Part shown: in pieces, positions 36,223 through 45,531 of the stretch
Position numbering within the stretch: the stretch's first letter is position 1
How the letters are laid out: each line of letters begins with the position of its first letter
NCBI RefSeq assembly: GCF_002572525.1
Contig: NZ_PDBS01000001.1
Location: 1-64,000, forward strand
Direction of reading: 5' to 3'
Origin: Natrinema sp. CBA1119
GTDB lineage: Archaea > Halobacteriota > Halobacteria > Halobacteriales > Natrialbaceae
Length of the DNA: 64,000 nt
Notes under the pieces: generated by a model
What the model was told of the DNA's origin: nothing
The model's database searches: none
The model's input: the letters and a program-made list of their open reading frames with translations, nothing else
Translations under genes and position numbers: made by a program

Positions 36223-36678
36223 AGGAGAGCAACGTATTGCTCCAGACCGGTCAACCGGCATGCGGTGGCGCGCGCTGTCGGCCGACCGAGCGTCGCGAGG
36301 TGCGAACATTGTGAGCGCCTCGGAAAGCGAGCGGTGACCGCAGGGAACCGTGAGCACAGTGAGGGCGGCCGACGATGCTGCGCGAGGGATGAGCGAGCGA
36401 CGATAGGAGCGAGCGAATCGGTTGGGGAGGGTGTGGCGATTCCCTGTTGCCACGATAGCAGGGCGCGTTGTCTCACCCAGTCCCTCCGAAACACACCGTT
36501 CCATTCACACCCTGCACCGATCAAACCGGACGCGCCGTTTGGAGCACGCTCTTCTCCGACCGTTTCCGCCTCAACTCGAGTACATCGAACCGACCGTTCG
36601 TCTCGGCGGACAAGGATTGCGGCCATCAGCGACAGTTACCGCTGTGAAACGGTGTGATGTTACGACACGTACCGCGGG
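36223..36678. repeat. Convergent gap with a haloarchaeal intergenic repeat-like segment
   Basis: No supported gene between the SRPBCC and flavin reductase genes. 36300-36440 is low-complexity GAGCGAGCGAC / GAGCGAGCGAAT / GTTGGGGAGGGTGTGGC sequence. I recall this as a multi-copy intergenic element of Natrialba-like genomes; copy number is not measurable here. The rest appears unstructured. Confidence 0.35.
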
Positions 36679-37308
36679 TTACGGCGGCCGCTCGAGCGAA
36701 AACCGATCGGTCGTCCGCGCGTAGTGGCTCCCCGCGAGCCTGCCGACGGCGTCGATCTTCCCCACGTCTACCTTCCCGTCGGTGGTCACCGAGTCCGCGA
36801 GGTGGACGTGGCGAACCTCGCCGAGGACGAGCGTCGAGCCGCCGACATCGACGAGGTCGTGAAGGGTACATTCGAAGGCCACCCTCGCATCGGCGACCCG
36901 TGGTGGATCGACCGCCGTCGAGTCGGCCCGCTCGAGGGCGGCGTGATCGAACTCGCTCTCGCCGGCCGGCAGCGTGGCGCTGGTTTCGTTCATGGCCGCG
37001 GCGAGCTCCTCGGTCACGAGGTTGACGACGAACTCGCCGGTGCCGCGAGCGTTCCGCGGGGTGTCCTTGAGTCCCTCGGCACCGTCGACGGGCGCGAACA
37101 GCAGGACGGGCGGCTCGACCGACGCGACGGTGAAGAAGCTGTAGGGGGCGAGGTTGTCGACGCCGTCCTCGCTCCGGGTGCTGACCCACGCGATGGGGCG
37201 CGGGACGACCGCACTCGAGAGGATTCGGTAGAGCGATCCGTCGGTTTCGTCGACGTCGATTTCGAGGGCGTCGGTTCCATCACCGGCGCTCGACCCGTCG
37301 TCCGTCAT
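36679..37308 (-). CDS. Flavin reductase family (FMN-binding split barrel) protein
   Basis: 209 residues. The flavin-reductase-like split-barrel pattern is LSSAVVPRPIAWVSTRSEDG near residue 30, then LAPYSFFTVASVEPPVLLFA with NxAPYSxF FMN-binding residues, and GEFVVNLVTEELA. DIM6/NTAB-type members reduce FMN or use it in oxidoreduction; the physiological partner is unknown. Divergent from an HxlR-type regulator, whose target it may be. Confidence 0.88.
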   Translation of the reverse strand: MTDDGSSAGDGTDALEIDVDETDGSLYRILSSAVVPRPIAWVSTRSEDGVDNLAPYSFFTVASVEPPVLLFAPVDGAEGLKDTPRNARGTGEFVVNLVTEELAAAMNETSATLPAGESEFDHAALERADSTAVDPPRVADARVAFECTLHDLVDVGGSTLVLGEVRHVHLADSVTTDGKVDVGKIDAVGRLAGSHYARTTDRFSLERPP

Positions 37309-37440
37309 GGCGGTTCCTCCGGCGATCGATCCCCGGTCGGCGTCAGAGCTGTCCTCCCGTAATCTACTAACACGATGTTATCCGGTTCGGAACCGAACTA
37401 CTAAAACGGTTCGCGACGTAGCCGTGGTCAGAGACCACCG

Positions 37441-37794
37441 ATGTCATCCCCGCAAACGAAACCCCGCGAGACACACGACGACGCCTGTCCCGTCATCGCC
37501 TCCCTCGAGCAGATCGGCTCCCAGTGGCGGCTGGCGGTGCTCCACGAGCTCTTGGACGGTGAACAGCGCTTCAACGAACTCAAGCGCTCGACTGGCGCGA
37601 ACGCGCGGACCCTCTCGCGCGTGCTCGACGACCTCGGCGAGATGGGCTTCGTCGAACGGCGTCTCGAGGAAGACGCTCCCGTCGCCACCTTCTACAGCCT
37701 CACCGACAAGGGCGAGTCCCTGGAGCCCGTCTTCGGCGAAATCGAGTGCTGGGCCGGCTCGTGGCTCGAGGACGGCGAACTCGAGGCACAGTAG
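37441..37794 (+). CDS. HxlR-type winged-helix regulator
   Basis: 117 residues. DACPVIASLEQIGSQWRLAV is the HxlR/DUF24 entry motif with its conserved Cys, which in some bacterial members senses reactive electrophiles. Then FNELKRSTGANARTLSRVLD (recognition helix) and VATFYSLTDKGESL complete the winged helix. Divergent from the flavin reductase gene, separated by 132 bases, so redox-dependent control of that gene is a reasonable inference. Confidence 0.9.
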   Translation: MSSPQTKPRETHDDACPVIASLEQIGSQWRLAVLHELLDGEQRFNELKRSTGANARTLSRVLDDLGEMGFVERRLEEDAPVATFYSLTDKGESLEPVFGEIECWAGSWLEDGELEAQ

Positions 37795-37872
37795 TCCGAG
37801 AGAGTCCCCAGCAAGAAAAGAGCCAAAGTGGACGAGCAGCCGCCGAAAAGACGTTTTCCGGGCGCGAGTCGA

Positions 37873-38319
37873 TCAGTCGTCGGTCTCGAGTTCGACTAAC
37901 TCGAGCGGCCGGTCGAGATGGCAAACATCGTGTGGCGGCTCGCCGATGATCTCTCGAATGCGATACTCCTCGTCGAAGTCGACGCCGTCGGGCTCGCAGT
38001 ACTCGTGGCTCGGACAGGCGACGTAGGGACAGGGACCGGGGAGGCTCGTCTTGCTGCCGGCGAACGCTCCCTTGGACGTGATGTTCGCGCGCGTCGGCGC
38101 GGGTTCGACCTCGACGGCGCGAACGCCGCCGTCGTGCATGGCGCACTCGAGCGTCTGGGCGTTCTCGCGGACGGAGGTGATGCGATACTTCGTTCCGGGC
38201 TGGAGATTGAGACACTGACTGCGGTAGGGACAGCCGGCGCAGCCGTCGGCCTCGCCCTGATAGACGAACTCGGTTCCGGGCTCGGCCAGCCGGGAACCGA
38301 CGAGTGTAACGGTCGACAT
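37873..38319 (-). CDS. UPF0179 family protein
   Basis: 148 residues from ATG 38319 (MSTVTLVGSRLAEPGTEFVY). Seven or more cysteines, including CAGCPYRSQC and CPYVACPSHEYCEP, match the archaeal UPF0179 family. They probably bind metal or an Fe-S cluster. Function unknown. The gene lies just downstream of the 26-base tandem repeat array, which sits where its promoter should be. Confidence 0.85.
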   Translation of the reverse strand: MSTVTLVGSRLAEPGTEFVYQGEADGCAGCPYRSQCLNLQPGTKYRITSVRENAQTLECAMHDGGVRAVEVEPAPTRANITSKGAFAGSKTSLPGPCPYVACPSHEYCEPDGVDFDEEYRIREIIGEPPHDVCHLDRPLELVELETDD

Positions 38320-38350
38320 ACCCACGCGTAGTTGCCACTGGCGGTTAAGC

Positions 38351-38698
38351 GTCACGTCCCGGTGATCGACCGAAGTATCACGTCTCGGCGGTCGACCGAA
38401 GTATCACGTCTCGGCGGTCGACCGAAGTATCACGTCTCGGCGGTCGACCGAAGTATCACGTCTCGGCGGTCGACCGAAGTATCACGTCTCGGCGGTCGAC
38501 CGAAGTATCACGTCTCGGCGGTCGACCGAAGTATCACGTCTCGGCGGTCGACCGAAGTATCACGTCTCGGCGGTCGACCGAAGTATCACGTCTCGGCGGT
38601 CGACCGAAGTATCACGTCTCGGCGGTCGACCGAAGTATCACGTCTCGGCGGTCGACCGAAGTATCACGTCTCGGCGGTCGACCGGAGTGTCACGGCGA
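38351..38698. repeat. 26-bp minisatellite, 13 copies
   Basis: Head-to-tail copies at exact 26-base spacing: GACCGAAGTATCACG starts at 38368 and every 26 bases after, to a diverged last copy at 38680 (GACCGGAGTGTCACG). Inner copies look identical. Each unit contains the perfect palindrome CGGTCGACCG. There are no spacers of different sequence, so it is not CRISPR. It fills the space between the DUF5820-like gene and the UPF0179 start. Confidence 0.95.
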
Positions 38699-38745
38699 GA
38701 GGGATTGATCGGAGTGCCAGGCGATATATTCGGACTCGAGAGCGG

Positions 38746-39177
38746 TCAGTCCGCGCTTTCGTCGCCAGTGAGGTCGTCGAGGCGGTCGAAATACTCCTCA
38801 CGAGGGACCTGATAGAGCGATCGGTAGTCGATCTCGCCGTCGTCGAACTGGCGGGCGAGTGCGACGGTCCGCTCGAGGGCCGCCTCCCGGGTCGGGAACC
38901 GAAGCGTCTCGTTCAGCGAGACATCTGGCTCGAGATAGAGGGTGACGAACCAGTCCGCGGAGTCGGCAGTATCGGCGGGGTTGACGCCGGGGCGGCGGGT
39001 CCGCTTGCCGTGGGTGAGATACAGCGTCGGTAGACAGGGTGCCGGGAAGTCCGCGGCGTTGAAGACGTCCGGTCGGTACGCGAGGACGAGCCGGCCGTCT
39101 TCCCCCCGGCTCCAGACGGTCCAGCCGTCTGGGAGCTGCGAGCGGTCGATCCCTTCGTCCGTCTCCGAATCCGACAT
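38746..39177 (-). CDS. DUF5820-like haloarchaeal protein
   Basis: 143 acidic residues. LPDGWTVWSRGEDGRLVLAY, then RPDVFNAADFPAPCLPTLYLT and DWFVTLYLEPDVSLN are a pattern I recall as DUF5820, known only in haloarchaea. A C-terminal helix (REAALERTVALARQFDDGEI) follows. No function is known. The tandem repeat lies downstream. Confidence 0.75.
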   Translation of the reverse strand: MSDSETDEGIDRSQLPDGWTVWSRGEDGRLVLAYRPDVFNAADFPAPCLPTLYLTHGKRTRRPGVNPADTADSADWFVTLYLEPDVSLNETLRFPTREAALERTVALARQFDDGEIDYRSLYQVPREEYFDRLDDLTGDESAD

Positions 39178-39625
39178 GGGAGTCGCTAGGGCTGCCCGCC
39201 TCTAGTAGCCACCGAATCGGTGGACGGCCTCCCCGTCGACACCGCGATCGGTCGTCGATGGGCCGCCCGGCCCACCGGTTCGCCGGTCGACAGCGGTCTA
39301 TTGTCCCCGTCAAGATCGACGTGACAAACCGGCGGTAGAAGAGTGCGCGCGAGCCGACGTGGACGCTGCAGGCCGGTGATTTATCCGATAGACCACCGAA
39401 TATGGGGTGTGATACCGAGCACCAATATAGACTTCTGGCAGTATTTACCTGCAATAAACTTCTGACAAATATCTTTTGGGGCTAAGGTTAAGTACCTGGA
39501 TTACTCACTCATTAAATACTATCGGTATCCGTTCGACGGACCGATCCACTCCGCGCCCGTCCCCGGCGCATCGTCGTCCGCGGCCAGCGGGGTCACCGCA
39601 CGACAGCGAGTGGAAGAGACGACAC
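39178..39625. other. Intergenic region ahead of the PrkA operon
   Basis: No secure gene. 39380-39520 is AT-rich. ACTTCTGGCA (39431-39440) and ACTTCTGACA (39458-39467) form a direct repeat with 27-base spacing, a possible regulator site for the operon. A TATA box cannot be fixed with certainty. Confidence 0.4.
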
Positions 39626-39853
39626 ATGACACGCAATATAGCCGCCCGCGACGGAGTCGCGCTCCGCGAGAATCCGCTCGAGGAGTCCGACGAGTACGAC
39701 GCGCTCACGTCGGGTGACGCGACGCGACGGATTCCGACGGTTCGACCACGAGACGTCCCGATCGGTCGAACGACGTCCACTCACGTCGTCCGCACACGAA
39801 TGGACGACTGCACTGCAGACGGGAGAACCCCGCAACTGGCAATGATACCATGA
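39626..39853 (+). CDS. 75-residue candidate ORF coupled to prkA
   Basis: ATG 39626 to TGA 39853, whose stop overlaps the first prkA ATG as ATGA, the usual coupling pattern in this window. The middle of the peptide (DGVALRENPLEESDEYDALT) has haloarchaeal codon use and acidity; the ends are less convincing. No family. It may be a leader peptide or a chance frame. Confidence 0.3.
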   Translation: MTRNIAARDGVALRENPLEESDEYDALTSGDATRRIPTVRPRDVPIGRTTSTHVVRTRMDDCTADGRTPQLAMIP

Positions 39854-41922
39854 CCGGTGACATCGAGACACTCGAGCAGCTCAGTACGGATTACCAGGAA
39901 TCGATGCCCGCAGACCTGCGGGAAACCAAGTCCTTCGACTGGTACCTCGAGGCGGTGTACGAGGACCCGAAGATTGCCCGCAACGCCCACCAGCGCGTCG
40001 CGGATATGTTCGACTACTACGGCACCACCTACGACGAAACGGAGGGTGTAGTCGAGTACCAACTGGCGAGCGAGGACCCGCTGGGTGACGGTGAGAACAC
40101 GTTCTACGGAAAGATCATCCACCAGTCGATCCACGAGTTCGTGAACAAGGTCAAATCGGGTGCTCGACGCCTCGGTCCCGAGCGCCGGATCAAGCTCCTC
40201 CTCGGTCCGGTCGGCTCCGGGAAGTCCCACTTCGACAAGCAGGTCCGCAGGTACTTCGAGGACTACACGCTTCGCGACGACGGGCGGATGTACACCTTCA
40301 AGTGGACCAACCTCTGTGACGTGATTCAGGACCAGGACCCGGCCGACGACACCGTCCGGTCACCGATGAACCAGGATCCGCTCGTCTTGCTCCCCGTCGA
40401 GCAGCGCCAGCGGGTCATCGACGACCTCAACGAGAACCTCGATGCGCCGTACACGATCCAGAACGAGCAGGCGCTGGACCCCGAAAGCGAGTTCTACATG
40501 GATCGGCTGCTGGCGTACTACGACGACGATCTCCAGCAGGTCCTCGAGAACCACATCGAGATCGTCCGCTTCGTCGCGGACGAGAACAAGCGACAGGGTC
40601 TCGAGACGTTCGAGCCCAAGGACAAGAAGAACCAGGACGAGACGGAGCTGACGGGAGACGTCAACTACTCGAAAATCGCCATTTACGGCGAGAGCGACCC
40701 GCGCGCGTTCGATTACTCGGGTGCCTTCTGTAACGCCAATCGCGGCATCTTCTCCGGCGAAGAGCTGCTCAAACTCCAGCGGGAGTTCCTCTACGACTTC
40801 CTCCACGCGACCCAGGAGCAGACGATCAAGCCCAAGAACAACCCGCGGATCGACATCGACCAGGTGATCGTGGGTCGTACCAACATGCCAGAGTACAAGG
40901 ACAAGAAGGGCGACGAGAAGATGGAGGCCTTCAACGACCGCACCAAGCGGATCGACTTCCCGTACGTCCTCAGCTACGAGGACGAGGCCAACATCTACGA
41001 CAAGATGCTGAGCAACGCCGACGTCCCCGACATCAACGTCGAGCCCCACACCCTCGAGATGGCGGGCCTCTTCGGCGTCCTCACGCGCATCGAGGAGCCC
41101 GACACCGAAACCGTGGAGTTGCTTTCGAAGGCCAAGGCCTACAACGGCGAGATCGACGAGGGCGACGACATCGACATCAAGAAGCTCCGCGAAGAGGCCG
41201 AGGCGACGGCCGAAATCGGCGAGGGCATGGTCGGCGTCTCTCCCCGGTTCATCGGCGACGAAATCGCCGAGGCGATCATGGACTCCAAACACCGCCAGCG
41301 AGGCTTCCTCTCGCCTCTGACGGTGTTTAACTTCTTCGAGGAGAACCTCGAGCACCACGGCTCGATTCCGGAGGACAACTTCGAGAAGTACTACCGCTAC
41401 CTCGAGACCGTGCGCGAGGAGTACAAGGAGCGGGCCATCGAGGACGTCCGCCACGCGCTGGCCTACGACCTCGACGAGATCCAGCGCCAGGGCGAGAAGT
41501 ACATGGATCACGTGATGGCCTACATCGATGACGACACCATCGAGGACGAGCTCACGGGCCGCGAACAGGAGCCCGACGAGACCTTCCTGCGCAGCGTCGA
41601 GGAGAAACTCGACATTCCCGAGGATCGCAAGGAGGACTTCCGACAGGAGGTCTCGAACTGGGTCAGCCGCAGGGCCCGCGAGGGCGAGGCGTTCAACCCG
41701 CAGGACAACGAGCGCCTGCGCCGCGCGCTCGAGCGCAAGCTCTGGGAGGACAAGAAGCACAACATCAACTTCTCCGCGCTGGTGAGCGCCAACGAGTTCG
41801 ACGACGACGAGCGCTCCGCGTGGATCGACGCGCTGATCGAACAGGGTTACTCCGAGGGCGGAGCCAAGGAGGTGCTCGAGTTCGCCGGCGCGGAGGTCGC
41901 CAAAGCAGAGATGGAAGAGTAA
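39850..41922 (+). CDS. prkA: PrkA-family serine protein kinase (first copy)
   Basis: 690 residues. AAA-type N-terminal part with Walker A LLGPVGSGKSHFDKQ near residue 120, a mid-region GRTNMPEYKDKKGDEKMEAF and DRTKRIDFPYVLSYEDEANI, and the PrkA C-terminal kinase-like region (FSPLTVFNFFEENL-like LSPLTVFNFFEENL). E. coli YeaG and Bacillus PrkA share this design and act in stress or stationary-phase signalling. One base separates it from a second, diverged prkA-type gene; DUF444 and SpoVR genes follow, exactly the yeaG-yeaH-ycgB partner set. Confidence 0.92.
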   Translation: MTGDIETLEQLSTDYQESMPADLRETKSFDWYLEAVYEDPKIARNAHQRVADMFDYYGTTYDETEGVVEYQLASEDPLGDGENTFYGKIIHQSIHEFVNKVKSGARRLGPERRIKLLLGPVGSGKSHFDKQVRRYFEDYTLRDDGRMYTFKWTNLCDVIQDQDPADDTVRSPMNQDPLVLLPVEQRQRVIDDLNENLDAPYTIQNEQALDPESEFYMDRLLAYYDDDLQQVLENHIEIVRFVADENKRQGLETFEPKDKKNQDETELTGDVNYSKIAIYGESDPRAFDYSGAFCNANRGIFSGEELLKLQREFLYDFLHATQEQTIKPKNNPRIDIDQVIVGRTNMPEYKDKKGDEKMEAFNDRTKRIDFPYVLSYEDEANIYDKMLSNADVPDINVEPHTLEMAGLFGVLTRIEEPDTETVELLSKAKAYNGEIDEGDDIDIKKLREEAEATAEIGEGMVGVSPRFIGDEIAEAIMDSKHRQRGFLSPLTVFNFFEENLEHHGSIPEDNFEKYYRYLETVREEYKERAIEDVRHALAYDLDEIQRQGEKYMDHVMAYIDDDTIEDELTGREQEPDETFLRSVEEKLDIPEDRKEDFRQEVSNWVSRRAREGEAFNPQDNERLRRALERKLWEDKKHNINFSALVSANEFDDDERSAWIDALIEQGYSEGGAKEVLEFAGAEVAKAEMEE

Positions 41923-41923
41923 C

Positions 41924-44212
41924 ATGGCACGAGGAACCGACTACGTCAGCGACGCTGACCGCGCCCTCGAGGAGACCTACGAGGAGCCGATGCACCTCGC
42001 GGCGTACGTCGATCGAATCTTCGAGAACCCCTCGATCGCCTCCCACGCCTCGAAGTACCTGCTCGAGGCGATCGAGGCCGCGGGGACCCGGACCGTCGTC
42101 GAGGAGGGCGAGGAGAAGGAGCGCTACCGCTTCTTCGACGATCCGCACAACGACGGCGAACACGCGATCCTCGGCAACACCGAGGTGCTCAACGGGTTCG
42201 TCGACGACCTGCGGTCGATCGCCGCCGGCCGGGCGAAAGACGAGAAGATCATCTGGTTCGAGGGACCCACGGCGACCGGGAAGTCGGAACTCAAGCGCTG
42301 TCTGGTCAACGGGCTCCGCGAGTACTCGAAGACGCCGGACGGCCGCCGCTACACCGTCGAGTGGAACATCTCGACCGCCGACGCCGGCGAGCGCGGCCTG
42401 AGCTACGGCGGCGACGCCAGCGCCGGAGACGAACAGAACTGGTACGAGAGCCCGGTGCAGGCCCACCCGCTGTCGGTGTTCCCTGAGAACGTCCGCGAGG
42501 ACCTGCTCGAGCGACTCAACGCGGAACTCGACGATCACGTTCCCGTGCAGGTCGACGCGCAACTCGACCCGTTCTCCCGGGAGGCGTACGACTTCCTCGA
42601 GGAGCGCTACCGCCGGGAGGGCGAGGAGGAACTGTTCTCGGCGATCACGGACGAGGACCACCTCCGCGTGAAGAACTACGTCGTCGACGTGGGCCAGGGC
42701 GTCGGCGTCCTCCACTCGGAAGACGACGGCCCGCCAAAGGAGCGCCTCGTCGGCTCGTGGATGCACGGCATGCTCCAGGAACTGGACTCGCGGGGCCGCA
42801 AGAACCCGCAGGCGTTCAGCTACGACGGCGTGCTCTCGCAGGGCAACGGCGTCCTCACCGTCGTCGAGGACGCCGCCCAGCACGCAGACCTGCTCCAGAA
42901 GCTCCTGAACGTCCCCGACGAGCAGTCGGTGAAACTCGACAAGGGGATCGGGATGGACGTCGACTCCCAGCTGCTGATCATCTCGAACCCCGACCTCGAG
43001 GCCCAGCTCAACCAGCACTCGGATCGAAACGGGATGGACCCGCTCAAGGCCCTGAAGCGCCGGCTGGACAAACACCGCTTTGGCTACCTGACGAACCTGA
43101 GCCTCGAGACGGAGCTGATCCGCCGCGAACTGACCAACGAGACCTCGGTCTGGGAGGCCGAGAGCTACGACGAACTCGAGGATCGGATCCGCGCGCCGGT
43201 GACGGTGACGGTCAAAGGCCAGGACGGCCGGACGCGGACCCAGGAGTTCGCCCCTCACGCCGTCGAGGCGGCCGCGCTGTACGCGGTCGTCACGCGACTG
43301 GACGAGGAGGACCTCCCGAACGGGCTCGATTTGGTCGACAAGGCCCGGATCTACGATCAGGGCTACCTCCAGGAGGGGGACACCCGCCGGGAGAAAGACG
43401 AGTTCGACTTCGACGACGACGGCAACGACGGCGACCACGGCATTCCCGTCACGTACACCCGGGACACGTTGGCCGAACTGCTCCAGGCGGACCTCGAGCG
43501 CCACCACGCGGAGCTGCCGGTCGAGGACGTCGTCATGCCCCGCGACGTGTTGAACGCCATGGTCGAGGGGCTGGCCGACGCGCCGGTCTTCTCGACGGGC
43601 GAACGCTCGGAGTTCGAGAACCGCGTCGTCCCCGTGAAGAACTACATCTACGACCAGCAGGAGTCGGACGTCATCGAGGCCATCATGCACGACAAACGCG
43701 TCGACGAGGAGACCGTCGCCGAGTACGTCGAACACGTCTACGCCTGGGAGACCGAGGAGCCGCTGTACAACGACCGCGGCGAGCGCGTCGAGCCCGATCC
43801 GCTGACGATGAAGCTCTTCGAGATCGAGCACCTCGGTCGGTTCTCCGAGTCCGAATACGAGGGGAACCTCCCCCGCGAGAGCGTCCGGAATTTCAGGCGC
43901 GAGAAGGTCATCACCTCCCTGAACCGCCACGCCTGGGAGCACCGCAACGAGGACTTCTCCGTCGAGGACGTCGACCTCACGGCGATCCCGGTGATCAAGA
44001 CCGTCCTCGAGAGCCACGACTGGGACGACGTCGAGCGGACCTTCGAGGACTTCGACCCGCGACAGTGGAGCGATCCGCCCGGCGGGACCGAGACAGAAGC
44101 GGTCAAGGAGAGCACGATCGCAACGATGGTCGACCTCTTCGGCTACTCCGAGGCGTCGGCCGAACTGACAAGCAGACACGTCATGGGACAGGTGAGCTAC
44201 AGATGGGACTGA
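41924..44212 (+). CDS. PrkA-family serine protein kinase (second, diverged copy)
   Basis: 762 residues with the same order of domains as its neighbour but low identity. Walker A is [16 protein letters not shown] near residue 107. [20 protein letters not shown] and [20 protein letters not shown] are visible in the middle, and a longer insert-rich C-terminal half ([20 protein letters not shown]) follows. Its stop overlaps the DUF444 start. Paired unequal PrkA proteins suggest a hetero-oligomer or two input branches; this is inference. Confidence 0.88.
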   Translation: MARGTDYVSDADRALEETYEEPMHLAAYVDRIFENPSIASHASKYLLEAIEAAGTRTVVEEGEEKERYRFFDDPHNDGEHAILGNTEVLNGFVDDLRSIAAGRAKDEKIIWFEGPTATGKSELKRCLVNGLREYSKTPDGRRYTVEWNISTADAGERGLSYGGDASAGDEQNWYESPVQAHPLSVFPENVREDLLERLNAELDDHVPVQVDAQLDPFSREAYDFLEERYRREGEEELFSAITDEDHLRVKNYVVDVGQGVGVLHSEDDGPPKERLVGSWMHGMLQELDSRGRKNPQAFSYDGVLSQGNGVLTVVEDAAQHADLLQKLLNVPDEQSVKLDKGIGMDVDSQLLIISNPDLEAQLNQHSDRNGMDPLKALKRRLDKHRFGYLTNLSLETELIRRELTNETSVWEAESYDELEDRIRAPVTVTVKGQDGRTRTQEFAPHAVEAAALYAVVTRLDEEDLPNGLDLVDKARIYDQGYLQEGDTRREKDEFDFDDDGNDGDHGIPVTYTRDTLAELLQADLERHHAELPVEDVVMPRDVLNAMVEGLADAPVFSTGERSEFENRVVPVKNYIYDQQESDVIEAIMHDKRVDEETVAEYVEHVYAWETEEPLYNDRGERVEPDPLTMKLFEIEHLGRFSESEYEGNLPRESVRNFRREKVITSLNRHAWEHRNEDFSVEDVDLTAIPVIKTVLESHDWDDVERTFEDFDPRQWSDPPGGTETEAVKESTIATMVDLFGYSEASAELTSRHVMGQVSYRWD

Positions 44213-45531
44213 GAGACGACCTCGAGCGATTCCGCGAAGTCGGCGAGGAGCGCCGCGAGGACCTCGCCGACTTCATCCAGTACGGCGACCTCGGCCAGAG
44301 TCGGCCCGGGGAGATCAACATCCCGGTGAAGATCGTCTCGCTGCCGGAGTTCGAGTACGATCAGCGCGACAAGGGCGGCGTCGGCCAGGGCGAGGACGGC
44401 ACGCCAGACACCGGCCAGCCGGTCGGCCAGCCCCAGCCACAACCGGGCGACGACGACGGCGAGGACGGCGACCCCGGCGAGGAGGGCGGCGACCACGAGT
44501 ACTACGAGATGGACCCCGAGGAGTTCGCCGAAGAGCTCGACGAGGAGCTCGGCCTCGACCTCGATCCGAAGGGGAAGAAAGTCGTCGAGGAAAAGGAAGG
44601 CCCGTTCACCGATCTCACGCGAAGCGGCCCCAACAGCACGCTCGACTTCGAGCGGATGTTCAAGGAGGGGCTCAAGCGCAAGCTCGCGATGGACTTCGAC
44701 GAAGAGTTCCTGAAGGAACTGTGCAAGGTCGAGGGGATCGAGCCACGCGACGTCTTCGAGTGGGCCCGCGGCGAGAGCCTGCCGGTGTCGATGGCGTGGG
44801 TCGAAGAGGCCTACAGCAACATCCCCGACGAGGAACGCGGCAAATGGACCTCGATCGAGGAGGTTGAAAACGAGGTCGAGCGCGAGAGCGTCCAGCAGAA
44901 GATCCGCCGCGAGGGGATCCAACACGTCCCCTTCCGTCGCGAGGACGAGCGCTACCGCCACCCCGAGATCATCGAGGAGAAGGAGAAGAACGTCGTGGTC
45001 GTCAACATCCGCGACGTCTCCGGCTCGATGCGCGAGAAGAAGCGCGAACTCGTCGAGCGGACCTTTACCCCGCTGGACTGGTACCTGCAGGGCAAGTACG
45101 ACAACGCCGAGTTCGTCTACATCGCCCACGACGCCGACGCCTGGGAGGTCGAGCGCGACGAGTTCTTCGGCATCCGCAGCGGCGGCGGCACCAAGATCTC
45201 GAGCGCGTACGAACTCGCCGACCAGCTGCTCGAGGAGTACCCCTGGAGCGACTGGAACCGGTACGTCTTCGCCGCGGGCGACTCGGAGAACTCCTCGAAC
45301 GACACCGGCGAGCGCGTGATCCCCCTGATGGAGGAGATCCCGGCGAACCTCCACGCCTACGTGGAGACCCAGCCCAGCGGGAACGCGATCAACGCCACCC
45401 ACGCGGAGGAACTCGAGCGCCACTTCGGTACCGACGCCGAGGATGTCGCGGTGGCGTACGTCAACGACGAGGCGGACGTGACCGACGCGATCTACGAGAT
45501 CCTCTCCACGGAGAGTGATGACAATGAGTAA
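44203..45531 (+). CDS. DUF444 / YeaH-like VWA-domain protein
   Basis: 442 residues. After an acidic, Pro/Gln/Gly-rich stretch (about 55-110), the C-terminal half is a von Willebrand A-like domain with a MIDAS pattern DVSGSM (from [20 protein letters not shown]), matching bacterial DUF444 (YeaH/YhbH). Start is ATG 44203, overlapping the kinase stop by ten bases; the longer open frame to 42757 runs antiphase inside the kinase gene and is not real. YeaH is a partner of YeaG (PrkA). Confidence 0.92.
   Translation: MGLRDDLERFREVGEERREDLADFIQYGDLGQSRPGEINIPVKIVSLPEFEYDQRDKGGVGQGEDGTPDTGQPVGQPQPQPGDDDGEDGDPGEEGGDHEYYEMDPEEFAEELDEELGLDLDPKGKKVVEEKEGPFTDLTRSGPNSTLDFERMFKEGLKRKLAMDFDEEFLKELCKVEGIEPRDVFEWARGESLPVSMAWVEEAYSNIPDEERGKWTSIEEVENEVERESVQQKIRREGIQHVPFRREDERYRHPEIIEEKEKNVVVVNIRDVSGSMREKKRELVERTFTPLDWYLQGKYDNAEFVYIAHDADAWEVERDEFFGIRSGGGTKISSAYELADQLLEEYPWSDWNRYVFAAGDSENSSNDTGERVIPLMEEIPANLHAYVETQPSGNAINATHAEELERHFGTDAEDVAVAYVNDEADVTDAIYEILSTESDDNE

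Noticed and set aside
38351..38698. CRISPR array
   Set aside because: The units follow each other with no spacer sequences and a 26-base period; a CRISPR array needs unique spacers between repeats. No cas gene lies nearby.
38351..38698. Replication origin with iterons
   Set aside because: Tandem repeats with a palindrome suit iterons, but no Orc1/Cdc6, RepH or other initiator gene is in the window, and the region is not AT-rich.
41765..44179. 804-residue minus-strand frame opposite the second PrkA gene
   Set aside because: It mirrors a well-supported kinase gene. Its composition (Val, Leu and Asp runs) is that of antisense of acidic coding sequence.
42757..44202. N-terminal extension of the DUF444 protein
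   Set aside because: It reads antiphase inside the second kinase gene and is Arg/Pro-rich; ATG 44203 gives the normal DUF444 start.
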